Source: an uncultured Ilyobacter sp.
GTDB taxonomy: Bacteria; Fusobacteriota; Fusobacteriia; Fusobacteriales; Fusobacteriaceae
Assembly: GCF_963668085.1 (NCBI RefSeq)
Contig: NZ_OY764059.1
Coordinates: 992,001-1,056,000 of the forward strand
Length of the DNA stretch: 64,000 nt
Direction: 5' to 3'
Below the pieces are notes generated by a model. The model searched no databases. It was not told the origin of the DNA and worked only from the letters and a program-made list of their open reading frames with translations. Position numbers and translations under genes: made by a program. Below are positions 1-9,302 of the stretch, piece after piece. How positions within the stretch are numbered: the first letter of the stretch is position 1; each line of letters opens with the position of its first letter.

Positions 1-412
1 GGACATGTACCCAAATTTTCATCTCAGGGGATCTTTTTTTAAGCTTTATAGCTAAATTAAGTAAAAAGATATTGGGGAGGATTACCATAACCATATCAAA
101 ATTCTCTTTTTTGCTCACAGACAAAGCCTTACGATAAAAGTCCCAATAATGAAAAAGTCGATTAAAAACATTGACCTTTGAAGGGACATATTGCTTAACC
201 CTGGTTATTTTCACATTGTTTACGATTTCTTCTAAAATTTCATTTTTATTATTATATTCTTCTTTTATTTTCCATTCAGGATAATAAGGATATCCTGTGA
301 TTACTTTTACTTCAAAATGCTTTGAAAGATACTCACACATCTCTGTGGTGTAAAGTCCGGTGGAGGAAATCTCTGGAAAGTAATTTAATCCGATTACACC
401 TATTTTTTTCAT
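1..412 (-). CDS. Glycosyltransferase, WcaI/WbuB-like, N-terminal part (runs off left edge)
   Basis: Reading the complement from the ATG at 412 gives about 137 open codons to the window edge, preceded by a GAGGT-type ribosome binding site. The start MKKIGVIGLNYFPEISSTG, followed by the block ITGYPYYPEW, resembles the N-terminal Rossmann half of WcaI/WbuB-type family 4 glycosyltransferases, which add sugars to lipid-linked polysaccharide units at the cytoplasmic face. The catalytic C-terminal half is outside the window. It is divergent from the acyltransferase operon at 706, so a second polysaccharide transcription unit probably extends leftwards. The family assignment is good; the sugar specificity cannot be told. 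Confidence 0.8.
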   Translation of the reverse strand, partial: MKKIGVIGLNYFPEISSTGLYTTEMCEYLSKHFEVKVITGYPYYPEWKIKEEYNNKNEILEEIVNNVKITRVKQYVPSKVNVFNRLFHYWDFYRKALSVSKKENFDMVMVILPNIFLLNLAIKLKKRSPEMKIWVHV

Positions 413-705
413 AGGATACCTCCTCATAAGTCTCTGATAAAAACAAGGGCAGTAAAGATTTTACTATTATTTAATCTAAATTGTAAAACATGCTCTTTCA
501 GGAAAAATAGATAAGACACTATCATAGTTTTCTACTGAGTGATAGCAAAAAAACCTTCTCAAAAAAGATATATTTATGATTAGTTGTTTTGTGATAACGG
601 TTAGAATCTTTACTTTAATAAAATTTTTAAGAGGAAATCATTGGCAATTTCGAAAATCACTAATAATGTTCATTTAACAAAATCAAAAGAATCAGAGGTG
701 ATTTT

Positions 706-2175
706 ATGTTATTTAATTCCCTTGAATTTGTAATGTTTTTCATGTTAGTGGTTACTTGTTATTTTTTATTACCCTATAGATTTAGATGGGTATTATTGTT
801 AAGTTCTAGCTATTACTTCTATGGCAGTTGGAATTCTAAATATTTGATATTAATCATAATATCTACATTAATTGATTATTTTGCTGGAATTATGATGGGA
901 AAGGAAGAGAAAAAGGAAAAAAGGAAAAAATATTTATTTTTAAGTTTGGCTAGTAATCTGGGTATGCTGTTTGTATTTAAATATTTTAATTTTTTTATCG
1001 GGAATGTTAACAGTATTTTCAACTATATAAAACTTGATTTTACAGCACCGGGACTGAGGCTTCTTCTTCCTGTGGGTATTTCATTTTACACATTTCAGAC
1101 TTTGAGTTATACCTTTGATGTGTATAGGGGTACAAGAGAGGCAGAAAAGCATCTGGGTATATTTGCAACTTATGTTGCTTTTTTCCCGCAACTGGTTGCA
1201 GGGCCTATAGAAAGCTCTACAAATTTACTTCCGCAATTTAGGAAAAAAACGGATTTTGATTATATCAGAATGACAGAAGGACTAAAATTAATGGTTTGGG
1301 GATTATTCAAAAAAGTAGTCGTTGCAGACAGGACAGCATTAATAGTAGATAGGATTTATAATGATGTAAACAGTTTTGAAGGTCTTACACTACTTATAGC
1401 CTCTGTTTTTTTTGGGTTTCAGATATACTGCGATTTTTCAGGTTATTCTGATATTGCTATTGGATCGGCCAAGGTTATGGGCTTTGATCTGATTGAAAAC
1501 TTCAAAACTCCGTATTACTCAAAATCTATTTCTGAATTCTGGAGAAGATGGCATATATCTTTGGGGAAATGGTTTAAAGATTATCTATATATATCTTTAG
1601 GGGGAAACAGAGTATCGAAAGTCAAATTTTATAGAAATCTTATGATTGTATTTTTAGTGAGCGGACTCTGGCACGGTGCTAGCTGGAATTTTGTAATATG
1701 GGGTGCTCTTCACGGTATCTACATCGTGGTAGATATTTATACAAAAGCTAATAGAAAACAATTTTATGAAAAAATTAAACTGACTAAATTTCCAACCTTG
1801 ATGAAATTTATACACGTAGGTTGCACTTTTTCATTGGTTACCTTTTCGTGGATTTTTTTTAGAGCCAATACACTTAAAGACGCTTTATATGTAATAACCC
1901 ATACTTTTAGCAGCATGGAAAGTTACACTACATTCAACGGAATATATCAGGCTTTAGATGCTTTAAATGCAGGTAAGATAGGCTTTATAATTACTCTTTT
2001 ATCCATAGGGATTATGGAGATTTTTCACCTTAGATCAAGAAGTAAAAAAATATCTGATGTATTGAAGAAAAGGCCACTTTACTTAAGATGGGGTGTTTAT
2101 TATTCTTTGATGCTTTGGATAATTATGTTTGGAGTATTTGAAGGTGCCAGCGAGTTTATATATTTTCAGTTTTAG
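706..2175 (+). CDS. MBOAT family O-acyltransferase (AlgI-like)
   Basis: This 489-residue polytopic membrane protein has the MBOAT signature: QLVAGPIE near residue 165, an FWRRWHISL block near 283, and GLWHGASWNF with the presumed catalytic histidine at about residue 323. In alginate AlgI and relatives this protein moves an acetyl group across the membrane for O-acetylation of a polysaccharide. The start is the ATG at 706 behind GAGGTGA. The next gene, 14 bp downstream, encodes an SGNH-like protein, the usual periplasmic partner. The length fits the AlgI family. Its role here is inferred to be acylation of the polysaccharide made by this locus. Confidence 0.92.
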   Translation: MLFNSLEFVMFFMLVVTCYFLLPYRFRWVLLLSSSYYFYGSWNSKYLILIIISTLIDYFAGIMMGKEEKKEKRKKYLFLSLASNLGMLFVFKYFNFFIGNVNSIFNYIKLDFTAPGLRLLLPVGISFYTFQTLSYTFDVYRGTREAEKHLGIFATYVAFFPQLVAGPIESSTNLLPQFRKKTDFDYIRMTEGLKLMVWGLFKKVVVADRTALIVDRIYNDVNSFEGLTLLIASVFFGFQIYCDFSGYSDIAIGSAKVMGFDLIENFKTPYYSKSISEFWRRWHISLGKWFKDYLYISLGGNRVSKVKFYRNLMIVFLVSGLWHGASWNFVIWGALHGIYIVVDIYTKANRKQFYEKIKLTKFPTLMKFIHVGCTFSLVTFSWIFFRANTLKDALYVITHTFSSMESYTTFNGIYQALDALNAGKIGFIITLLSIGIMEIFHLRSRSKKISDVLKKRPLYLRWGVYYSLMLWIIMFGVFEGASEFIYFQF

Positions 2176-2189
2176 GGGAGGTGATTTAA

Positions 2190-3128
2190 TTGAAAATCAA
2201 TGTTAAGGAGAGCATTATATTTACAGGTATATTTATTTTTATAATATACTCTATATCTATGTTTATGAATTCAAAAATTTCACCTTTTGGCTATAACGAA
2301 AAGAGATATCCAAAGATTCAAGAGGCAACTAAGCAGTCAGATCTTCTTATTTTGGGTAGCTCTCAAGCTTATAGTGGTTTTAATCCAAGAATTTTTGATA
2401 CAAATCTTGGTATTCACACATACAACTTAGGTACTCCTGCAGAGGTTCCTGTGATAACTTATTATAGATTTGAAGAGGCAATGAAAAAATCCAATCCCAA
2501 AGTGGTAATAGTAGATATTTATTTCAGAATTCTTCGGTATGATGTGAATTTTCAGTATATTCCCCAGTGGATAAAAAGTGTTTCTAAGGAAACAAAGGAA
2601 AAAATGCTTAAGGAACTCCCTTTAAAGGATAGATTAAAGGTGATTTTTAATATAACAGGCATGGATAAAAACTTGAGTGAATATATTAGAAATTTTGCTA
2701 AAGAAAGAGCAGCCGGTCACAAAGGCTTTGTGTCGGTAAAGACAAAAGCAAGTCTAGAAAGTCTAGAGGAAGAAAACAGATTTGCAAATTACACCTTTGA
2801 AACCAATCACCATGTAATGAAAAATATAGAGTATTTGGATAAAATAATTGACAGCAGCAAAAAAAAGGGAATAAAGGTAATCTTTGTTACAACGCCTCTT
2901 CCAAAAAGTTCTGTGGAAAAAATAGAGAATTATATTGAAATTCATAATTTTATAGAGGACCATTTGAGAAAAAAAGGAGTAGATTATTATGATTTCAATG
3001 TTTTAAAAAATCCAATTTTTGTTGATACAGAAGATTTTGAAGACGGCAATCATCTAAATTATTACGGAGCTGCCAAAATAAGTGAATATATGTCTAAGGA
3101 AATATTAAAAAAGGAAATGTTTGAATAA
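2190..3128 (+). CDS. SGNH-like membrane-anchored acyltransferase partner of the MBOAT protein
   Basis: This is a 312-residue protein with one N-terminal membrane anchor (residues 9-27) and an extracytoplasmic domain. LILGSSQAYSG (GSSQ at residues 56-59) and DGNHLNYYG (Asp285, His288) fit the nucleophile and Asp/His blocks of SGNH hydrolases such as AlgJ/AlgX/DltD-type proteins working with MBOAT acyltransferases. Translation starts at TTG 2190 behind GGGGAGGTGA, directly after the MBOAT gene, so the two are very likely co-translated. The fold is inferred from motifs only; overall similarity to named families is weak. Confidence 0.72.
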   Translation: MKINVKESIIFTGIFIFIIYSISMFMNSKISPFGYNEKRYPKIQEATKQSDLLILGSSQAYSGFNPRIFDTNLGIHTYNLGTPAEVPVITYYRFEEAMKKSNPKVVIVDIYFRILRYDVNFQYIPQWIKSVSKETKEKMLKELPLKDRLKVIFNITGMDKNLSEYIRNFAKERAAGHKGFVSVKTKASLESLEEENRFANYTFETNHHVMKNIEYLDKIIDSSKKKGIKVIFVTTPLPKSSVEKIENYIEIHNFIEDHLRKKGVDYYDFNVLKNPIFVDTEDFEDGNHLNYYGAAKISEYMSKEILKKEMFE

Positions 3129-3194
3129 ATTGTTATTTTAACTGTAAGAATAAAACGAAATACTGATTCATATAATTATTGTGAGGTGAAAACT

Positions 3195-3965
3195 ATGAAA
3201 GCGGTTATCCTAGCTGGTGGATTTGGAACAAGGCTTAGTGAGGCGACTCACCTGATACCAAAACCTATGGTCGAGGTAGGTGGGAAGCCGGTATTGTGGC
3301 ATATAATGAAAACTTATTCTCACTATGGGATAAATGAGTTTGTAATATGCCTTGGATATAAGGGGTATATAATTAAAGAGTGGTTTGCAAATTATTTTTT
3401 GCACAGTAGTGATGTGATGATAGATCTGTGGGACAACAGTATAGAGATTTTAGACAATCACTCAGACCACTGGAAGGTTACCCTTGTGGATACGGGACTT
3501 CACACAATGACTGCAGGAAGGGTAAAGAGGATACAAAAGTATATAGGGGAAGAAACTTTTTTGCTTACATACGGAGACGGTGTAGGAGATATAGATATTC
3601 ATAAATCTCTAGAACATCACAAGAAAACCAAAAGGGCTCTGACTGTCACTGCCTACAAGCCACAAGGTAAGTTTGGGTCTCTAGAACTTGATAATGAGGG
3701 GAATGTCCTTTCGTTTACTGAAAAGCCCAAAGGTGACGGCATGTGGATAAATGCAGGATATTTTGTCTGTGAACCTACTATCTTTGACTATCTTGGGGGA
3801 GATGACATGATGTTAGAAAAAGAACCCCTTGAAAAATTGGCAAAAGAAAATTTGATGACTTCATATGTGCATGATGGATTTTGGAAACCTATGGATACTT
3901 TAAAGGATAATAATGACTTGAATGAATTGTGGTATTCAGGAAAGGCTCCTTGGAAGGTATGGTGA
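3195..3965 (+). CDS. rfbF: Glucose-1-phosphate cytidylyltransferase
   Basis: This 256-residue protein makes CDP-glucose from CTP and glucose-1-phosphate. The nucleotidyltransferase signature LAGGFGTRLSEATHLIPKPM is at the N-terminus, with YGDGVGDIDI in the middle and GFWKPMDTLKD near the end, all typical of RfbF/DdhA. The ATG at 3195 is preferred over an upstream in-frame GTG at 3186, because that GTG lies inside the ribosome binding site GAGGTGA. It heads the CDP-sugar module and is followed 27 bp later by the CDP-glucose dehydratase. Confidence 0.95.
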   Translation: MKAVILAGGFGTRLSEATHLIPKPMVEVGGKPVLWHIMKTYSHYGINEFVICLGYKGYIIKEWFANYFLHSSDVMIDLWDNSIEILDNHSDHWKVTLVDTGLHTMTAGRVKRIQKYIGEETFLLTYGDGVGDIDIHKSLEHHKKTKRALTVTAYKPQGKFGSLELDNEGNVLSFTEKPKGDGMWINAGYFVCEPTIFDYLGGDDMMLEKEPLEKLAKENLMTSYVHDGFWKPMDTLKDNNDLNELWYSGKAPWKVW

Positions 3966-3992
3966 TTTTTATATTATTGTAACGGAGGGACT

Positions 3993-5075
3993 ATGGAACT
4001 TTACAATGATGTGTATAGGGGAAAAACTGTTCTTGTAACTGGTCATACAGGATTTAAAGGATCATGGCTTTCCATATGGCTAAGAGAGCTGGGAGCCAAA
4101 GTAGTCGGCTATGCCTTAGATCCCTATACAGATAGGGACAATTTTGTATTGAGCCATCTAAATGAAAAGATTATAGATATCAGAGGAGACATAAGAGATG
4201 GTGAAAAACTTGCCTCTGTATTTAAAAAATATAAACCTGAAATAGTGTTTCACCTGGCAGCGCAGCCTATAGTAAGGCTATCCTATGAAATACCTGTGGA
4301 AACATATGAGGTAAATGTAATGGGAACCATAAAACTCTTGGAGTGTATAAGAAATACAGATGAAACAAAGGTTGGGGTAATGATAACCACGGATAAATGT
4401 TATGAGAATAAAGAACAGATTTGGGGATATAGAGAAAGTGATTCTTTTGGAGGTTATGATCCATACTCTTCATCTAAGGGGGCCTGTGAAATTGCAATAA
4501 ATTCCTGGAGAAGATCTTTTTTCAATCCATGTGATTATAAAAATCACGGGAAGGCAATTTCTAGTGTAAGAGCGGGAAATGTCATAGGAGGGGGAGACTG
4601 GACCAAAGACAGGATCATACCTGACTGCATAAAAGCTATAGAGAATAATCAGGCTATAGAGATTCGAAATCCAAAATCAATTAGACCTTGGGAACATGTC
4701 TTAGAGCCACTAAGTGGCTATCTATTACTTGGGCAAAAAATGTGGGAGAATCCGACTGCTTACTCTGAAGGATGGAACTTCGGACCTGATCCAGATTCTA
4801 TAGTGGATGTAATAAATGTAGCGGAAAAACTGATAAAAATATACGGAAAGGGAAGTATAGAGGATGTTTCTTCTGAAAATGATCTCCATGAGGCTAAACT
4901 TTTATTATTAGATATTACAAAGGCCAGACTGAGACTTGGTTGGAGTCCGACTCTTGATTTTTATGAATCCCTTGAAATGACTGTAGAGTGGTATAGAAAT
5001 TATCGAGATGAAAATGTATATAGCCTTTGTGTGAAACAGATAGAAACCTTTATAACTAAGGGGAGGTTAAAATGA
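3993..5075 (+). CDS. rfbG: CDP-glucose 4,6-dehydratase
   Basis: This 360-residue extended short-chain dehydrogenase converts CDP-D-glucose to CDP-4-dehydro-6-deoxy-D-glucose. The NAD-binding motif GHTGFKGSWL lies at residues 17-26, TTDKCYEN in the active-site region and YDPYSSSKG supplies the YxxxK pair. The length matches RfbG/DdhB. Its stop overlaps the start of the next gene by 4 bp (ATGA), indicating translational coupling. Together with rfbF this commits the pathway to CDP-6-deoxy sugars. Confidence 0.95.
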   Translation: MELYNDVYRGKTVLVTGHTGFKGSWLSIWLRELGAKVVGYALDPYTDRDNFVLSHLNEKIIDIRGDIRDGEKLASVFKKYKPEIVFHLAAQPIVRLSYEIPVETYEVNVMGTIKLLECIRNTDETKVGVMITTDKCYENKEQIWGYRESDSFGGYDPYSSSKGACEIAINSWRRSFFNPCDYKNHGKAISSVRAGNVIGGGDWTKDRIIPDCIKAIENNQAIEIRNPKSIRPWEHVLEPLSGYLLLGQKMWENPTAYSEGWNFGPDPDSIVDVINVAEKLIKIYGKGSIEDVSSENDLHEAKLLLLDITKARLRLGWSPTLDFYESLEMTVEWYRNYRDENVYSLCVKQIETFITKGRLK

Positions 5076-5614
5076 AATTTATCGAAACAGAGATAAAAGG
5101 TCTCTTCATAATAGAAGACTTCCATGTGGAAGATGAAAGAGGAAGTTTTACAAAAACATACAACAGAAGTATTTTTAAAAATAATAAACTCAAGGGGAAA
5201 TTTAAAGAAAGCTTTTATTCTGTATCCAAAAGAGATGTAATAAGAGGAATGCATTTTCAGCTTCCCCCACACGATCAGGATAAAATGGTGTATGTTACCA
5301 GAGGTAAAATTATAGATGTAATTTTAGATCTTAGAAAAAAATCTAAGACATATGGACAAGTGTTTTCAATAGAGCTTTCAGAAGAGAAAAGAAATTCATT
5401 ATATATACCCAAGGGGTGTGCTCATGGTTTTAAATCTCTAGAGGATGATTCAACTGTTGTCTATGATGTGACGACAGTTCACAGTCCAGAAAGTGATTCA
5501 GGAATAAGATGGGACAGTTTTGGATATGATTGGGAGACAAATATTCCTTTAATGTCTGAGAAAGATAAAAATCTTATGGGATTTATTGAATTTAAAAAGA
5601 AAAATCCATTTTAA
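5072..5614 (+). CDS. RmlC-like sugar 3,5-epimerase (first copy)
   Basis: This 180-residue cupin of the RmlC/RfbC family carries RGMHFQ (His61), DVILDLRKKSKTYG and the IPKGCAHGF block. RmlC enzymes epimerise C3 and/or C5 of nucleotide-linked 4-keto-6-deoxyhexoses. Coupled by a 4-bp overlap to rfbG, it most likely acts on CDP-4-dehydro-6-deoxyglucose, as AscE-type epimerases do in CDP-ascarylose synthesis. The usual dTDP annotation would be misleading here, since no rmlA or rmlB is present. A second, diverged copy lies at 6555. Confidence 0.85.
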   Translation: MKFIETEIKGLFIIEDFHVEDERGSFTKTYNRSIFKNNKLKGKFKESFYSVSKRDVIRGMHFQLPPHDQDKMVYVTRGKIIDVILDLRKKSKTYGQVFSIELSEEKRNSLYIPKGCAHGFKSLEDDSTVVYDVTTVHSPESDSGIRWDSFGYDWETNIPLMSEKDKNLMGFIEFKKKNPF

Positions 5615-5633
5615 TATATAGGAGGCTACTAAG

Positions 5634-6530
5634 ATGAAAAAAGCTATTATAACAGGAGGAACAGGTTTTGTAGGCTCCAATCTTTCAAGAGAGTTATTAA
5701 GGCGAGGGTGGGAGGTTTCTATAATTGCACAAAAAAAATTTGGCTATAAAAATATAGAAGATATAAGAGATAAAGTTAATATCTTTGAATACGAGGGAGA
5801 GATAGATCAACTTATAAATTTCTTTAAAAACACCAACGCCAATGTTGTTTTTCACCTTGCCTCCGTATTTATATCAGAACATAAATCAAGTGATGTTGAT
5901 CTCCTTATAGACAGTAATTTAAAATTTGGATCACAGATTTTAGAAGCTATGAAAAAATCAGAAACCAAGTTGATTATAAATACCGGAACTTCTTGGCAAC
6001 ACTACCACAGTGATGAATATAGTCCTGTGTGTCTTTATGCCGCCACAAAAGAAGCTTTTGAAAAGTTAATAGAATATTATATAGCAGGAGAAGGAATAAG
6101 AGGAATTACTTTAAAATTATTTGATACCTATGGTGAGACAGACACCAGACCAAAGCTTATCAACCTTCTTCACAAATTCTCACTTGAGAAAACTCAACTG
6201 GATATGAGCCCTGGAGATCAAGTAATTGACTTAGTTCATGTTGAAGATGTGGTAAAGGCATTTATAAAGGCATATGAATATATATATGCAAATAAGGAAG
6301 TTCAGTATGAAAAATATGCGGTAAGCTCAGGGAGAGAGCTAAAGCTAAAAGAACTAATAGAACTTTATGAGAAAATTTCAGGAGAAAAAGTGTTGATCAA
6401 ATGGGGTGGACGCCCCTATAGAAAAAGAGAGGTCATGAAACTCTGGAGAGATTTCCAAACACTTCCTGGATGGAATTGTATGATTACACTTGAAGAGGGG
6501 CTTCAGAGAGTTTCTCATAAAAATAAATAG
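5634..6530 (+). CDS. NAD(P)-dependent CDP-sugar 4-ketoreductase (CDP-abequose synthase-like)
   Basis: This is a 298-residue extended SDR with the nucleotide-binding motif TGGTGFVGSNL (residues 8-18), the active-site serine/threonine region INTGTSWQHYH, YAATKEAFE for the YxxxK pair and LKLFDTYGETDTRPKL further on. The blocks around TGTSWQHY and FDTYG are those of RfbJ-type CDP-abequose synthases, which reduce C4 of CDP-4-keto sugars. With rfbF, rfbG and the epimerases it should complete a CDP-6-deoxyhexose. The exact stereochemistry cannot be read from sequence. Confidence 0.82.
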   Translation: MKKAIITGGTGFVGSNLSRELLRRGWEVSIIAQKKFGYKNIEDIRDKVNIFEYEGEIDQLINFFKNTNANVVFHLASVFISEHKSSDVDLLIDSNLKFGSQILEAMKKSETKLIINTGTSWQHYHSDEYSPVCLYAATKEAFEKLIEYYIAGEGIRGITLKLFDTYGETDTRPKLINLLHKFSLEKTQLDMSPGDQVIDLVHVEDVVKAFIKAYEYIYANKEVQYEKYAVSSGRELKLKELIELYEKISGEKVLIKWGGRPYRKREVMKLWRDFQTLPGWNCMITLEEGLQRVSHKNK

Positions 6531-6554
6531 AATATAAAATTAAAGGTGATAATT

Positions 6555-7103
6555 ATGGAAAAATTTGTTTTAGAAAAAGAGTTAGCAAAAGATTTGAAAT
6601 TGATAAGAATGAAATCATTTAAAGATATGAGAGGAGAATATATTAAAAGTTACAGTGAGAGAGATCTTTTTTCTTTAGGAATAAACAATAAATTTTTAGA
6701 GGATAATTATTTAATATCTAAAAAAGGCAGTATAAGAGGTTTACATTATCAAAGAGATAATCCTGAAGCAAAACTAATCCGTTGTCTTGAAGGGAGTATA
6801 ATGGATATCGTTGTAGATCTGCGAAAGAATTCAGATACTTATAAAAATGTGTTTAAGATAAAGCTTTCTAGAGGAGATAATCTCATTTTTTCAGTCCCAG
6901 AAGGATTTGCTCATGGATTTATTAGTCTGACTGATTCTACTGTATTATATAAAAGTTCTAATTATTATTTTCCAGAGGATCAGCATGGGGTCTCTATTTT
7001 TTCTTCAGAAATTGGTCTAGATAAGGTACTAGAAAAGGAAAAAATAGAAAATATAATAGTAACTGAAAAGGATAAGTCACATGCAAAAATTAGAGATATA
7101 TAG
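6555..7103 (+). CDS. RmlC-like sugar 3,5-epimerase (second copy)
   Basis: This 182-residue cupin of the RmlC family has RGLHYQ (His64), DIVVDLRKNSDTY and VPEGFAHGF. It shares the same motif order as the protein at 5072 but is clearly diverged. The start is ATG 6555 behind AAAGGTGAT; an in-frame GTG at 6546 sits inside that ribosome binding site. Having two epimerases in one CDP-sugar cluster suggests sequential 3- and 5-epimerisation, or two different sugars. It closes the sugar-nucleotide module. Confidence 0.83.
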   Translation: MEKFVLEKELAKDLKLIRMKSFKDMRGEYIKSYSERDLFSLGINNKFLEDNYLISKKGSIRGLHYQRDNPEAKLIRCLEGSIMDIVVDLRKNSDTYKNVFKIKLSRGDNLIFSVPEGFAHGFISLTDSTVLYKSSNYYFPEDQHGVSIFSSEIGLDKVLEKEKIENIIVTEKDKSHAKIRDI

Positions 7104-7174
7104 GGTAGATAAAAGGTATATGTTAAATTGGGGAACAAATATTTTTATTGTTTTTCTTTAAGGCGGGGATGATT

Positions 7175-8212
7175 ATGGAAAGTGAAAGTTTAATAAGTGT
7201 AATAATACCTTTTTATAATATTGGAGATTACATAAAAAAGACTGTGCAAAGCCTTGAATCTCAAACTTATAAAAAATTTGAAGTCATATTTGTGAATGAT
7301 GGTTCTACAGATAGTAGTTTAAAAATTTTGAAAGCAGAACTAAAAGAAGTAACTTTTGATTATAAGATTATAATTTTACCAGAAAACAAAGGTTTAAGTA
7401 ATGCCCGAAATAGAGGTTTATCAGATGCAAAAGGAGAGTATGTATATTTTTTAGATGCAGATGATTATTTGGATAAAAATGCATTTGAAAAAATTATGGA
7501 AATGTTTGACACTGAAAATTTAGATGTTGTATTTTTTCAATTTAGACGTGTTGATGAGAATGAAAATTTATTAGAAAATTATAATGAATCATTTATAGAT
7601 GTAAATAAAATTGAATCAAGTAGAAATATTTTATTTAAATATATAAATTTGGAAATTTTTATATATTCATGCAGCATGGTTTATAGTAGAAGAATTTTAA
7701 AAAATTTATTTTTTAATGAAATTAGTTATATAGAGGATCAGGATTTTACAATAAGAGCTCTTCTTAATTCTACTAAAGTAGGATATATAAATTCTCAGCT
7801 TATAAATTATTGCCAAAGAGAAGGTTCCCTAATGAACAGAAAGTTTAGTTTGAAAATATTGGATAAAATAAAACTTTTTGATATTTTTTTTCAAGAGTAT
7901 GAGATAAAAGATAAAGAGTTGAGTGAACTGTTTCTAAAAAGAAGAGCGAGAGAAGTATTGTGGATAACCCGTGCTTATATAAGAGGAGAAAAAAAATTAA
8001 AACTGAAAGAAATAAAAAAATATATAGAGAAAAATTTTTTAACAGAGAAAATATTGTCTTATATTGATTATGAATCTACAAAAGAGATGAATTCGAGGCA
8101 CAAAATACAATTTTTTTTATTGAAAAAATTTCCCGTCTTATATGTAAGAATAGTCCAAAATTTTAAAATAAATAGAAGAACCCTAGTTTATTTTAAAAGA
8201 AGAGGTATGTAA
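7175..8212 (+). CDS. Family 2 glycosyltransferase (paralog of 12164)
   Basis: This 345-residue GT-A fold enzyme has ISVIIPFYNIGDYI at the N-terminus, VNDGSTDSS, NARNRGLSDAKGEYVYFLDADDY with the metal-binding DxD, and a later EDQDFTIRALL block. It should transfer a sugar from a nucleotide donor to a lipid-linked acceptor at the inner membrane. The start is ATG 7175 behind GGCGGGGA; upstream in-frame TTG 7148 and ATG 7169 lack proper spacing. It shares extensive similarity with the protein at 12164, including C-terminal HKIQFFLLKKFP. Donor and acceptor are unknown. Confidence 0.88.
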   Translation: MESESLISVIIPFYNIGDYIKKTVQSLESQTYKKFEVIFVNDGSTDSSLKILKAELKEVTFDYKIIILPENKGLSNARNRGLSDAKGEYVYFLDADDYLDKNAFEKIMEMFDTENLDVVFFQFRRVDENENLLENYNESFIDVNKIESSRNILFKYINLEIFIYSCSMVYSRRILKNLFFNEISYIEDQDFTIRALLNSTKVGYINSQLINYCQREGSLMNRKFSLKILDKIKLFDIFFQEYEIKDKELSELFLKRRAREVLWITRAYIRGEKKLKLKEIKKYIEKNFLTEKILSYIDYESTKEMNSRHKIQFFLLKKFPVLYVRIVQNFKINRRTLVYFKRRGM

Positions 8213-8214
8213 TC

Positions 8215-9252
8215 ATGAAAATAAAAAAATATTTTCAATTAAATTTAAAATACTTTATTGGTATCTTCTATCTGAGCAAATTTAAAGAGTATAAAAACAA
8301 GAAAAAAGTAATACTAACTCTTACTCCCAGACACAAAAATATGGGAGACCACGCAATTGCTTTTGCAAGTAAGAAATTCATTGAAGAAAATTTTAAAGAT
8401 TATAATTTTATAGAATTGGATATGGTGGATCTCTACAAATACGGGATAGCTTTAAAAAGTTTTCTAACTCCTGATGATATAATTATGATTTTAGGAGGAG
8501 GAAACATGGGGGATATGTACTTGCAAGATGAAGAACAAAGAAGATTTATAATAAATAAGTTTAGAAAAAATAAAATAATTTCTTTGCCCCAAACCATAAG
8601 TTTTAGTGATACTGAAAGAGGAAGAAAGGAATTAGAAAAAAGTAAAAAAGCATATAACTCCCATGAAAAACTACTATTGACTGCAAGAGAAAAAAAATCT
8701 TTTGAAATAATGAAAAAAAATTTTAACGAATCCAATGTTATTGAAGTTCCTGATATAGTTTTATATCTGAATGAGATAAAGAATGAAAGTCGAGAGTATA
8801 TATTACTCTGCCTTAGGAAAGATAAAGAGGGAGTCTTGTCTCAGGAATTTAAAGAAAATATAAGACTTTTATTGATGAAAAAATATAAAAAAGTTAAGGT
8901 GATCGATACAGTTTTCAAAAAAAATATAGATAAAAATACAAGAGATCTGAATTTGAAGAGGTTATTGACAGATATAAGAAAATCCCAACTTGTAATAACA
9001 GATAGATTGCACGGAATGATATTTTGTGTGATCACAGGTACACCATGTCTTGTTTTAGGGACATTTAATCATAAAGTTACGGGGGTATATAAATGGGTCG
9101 AAGGATTAAAACATGTAAAAATGGTTACGCAAGAAGAGTTGAATGAAGACCTTATAAACATATGTGACAAAATTATAAATTCAAAAATAGAAAAATATAA
9201 TTTTTCAAAAGAGTTTGATAAATTAATCGATTCTATACAAAACTTAAATTAA
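8215..9252 (+). CDS. Polysaccharide pyruvyl transferase family protein
   Basis: This 345-residue protein has the arrangement of the polysaccharide pyruvyl transferase family (CsaB/WcaK/EpsO type): an N-terminal block NMGDHAIAFA, ILGGGNMGDMYL, and a C-terminal SQLVITDRLHGMIFC followed by TPCLVLGTFNHK. Members either attach pyruvate ketals to sugars or act as glycosyltransferase-like enzymes. It begins 3 bp after the preceding glycosyltransferase, with its AGAGG ribosome binding site inside that gene's end. It probably decorates the repeat unit. Confidence 0.85.
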   Translation: MKIKKYFQLNLKYFIGIFYLSKFKEYKNKKKVILTLTPRHKNMGDHAIAFASKKFIEENFKDYNFIELDMVDLYKYGIALKSFLTPDDIIMILGGGNMGDMYLQDEEQRRFIINKFRKNKIISLPQTISFSDTERGRKELEKSKKAYNSHEKLLLTAREKKSFEIMKKNFNESNVIEVPDIVLYLNEIKNESREYILLCLRKDKEGVLSQEFKENIRLLLMKKYKKVKVIDTVFKKNIDKNTRDLNLKRLLTDIRKSQLVITDRLHGMIFCVITGTPCLVLGTFNHKVTGVYKWVEGLKHVKMVTQEELNEDLINICDKIINSKIEKYNFSKEFDKLIDSIQNLN

Positions 9253-9302
9253 AAGATTGCTAGAAATATAATGATTTTTAAGATGTGAAGGTGGTGTTTT
9301 AT

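Noticed and set aside
5072..5614. Annotation as dTDP-4-dehydrorhamnose epimerase (rmlC) in a dTDP-rhamnose pathway
   Set aside because: No rmlA, rmlB or rmlD is present and the gene is translationally coupled to CDP-glucose dehydratase, so a CDP-linked substrate is more likely.
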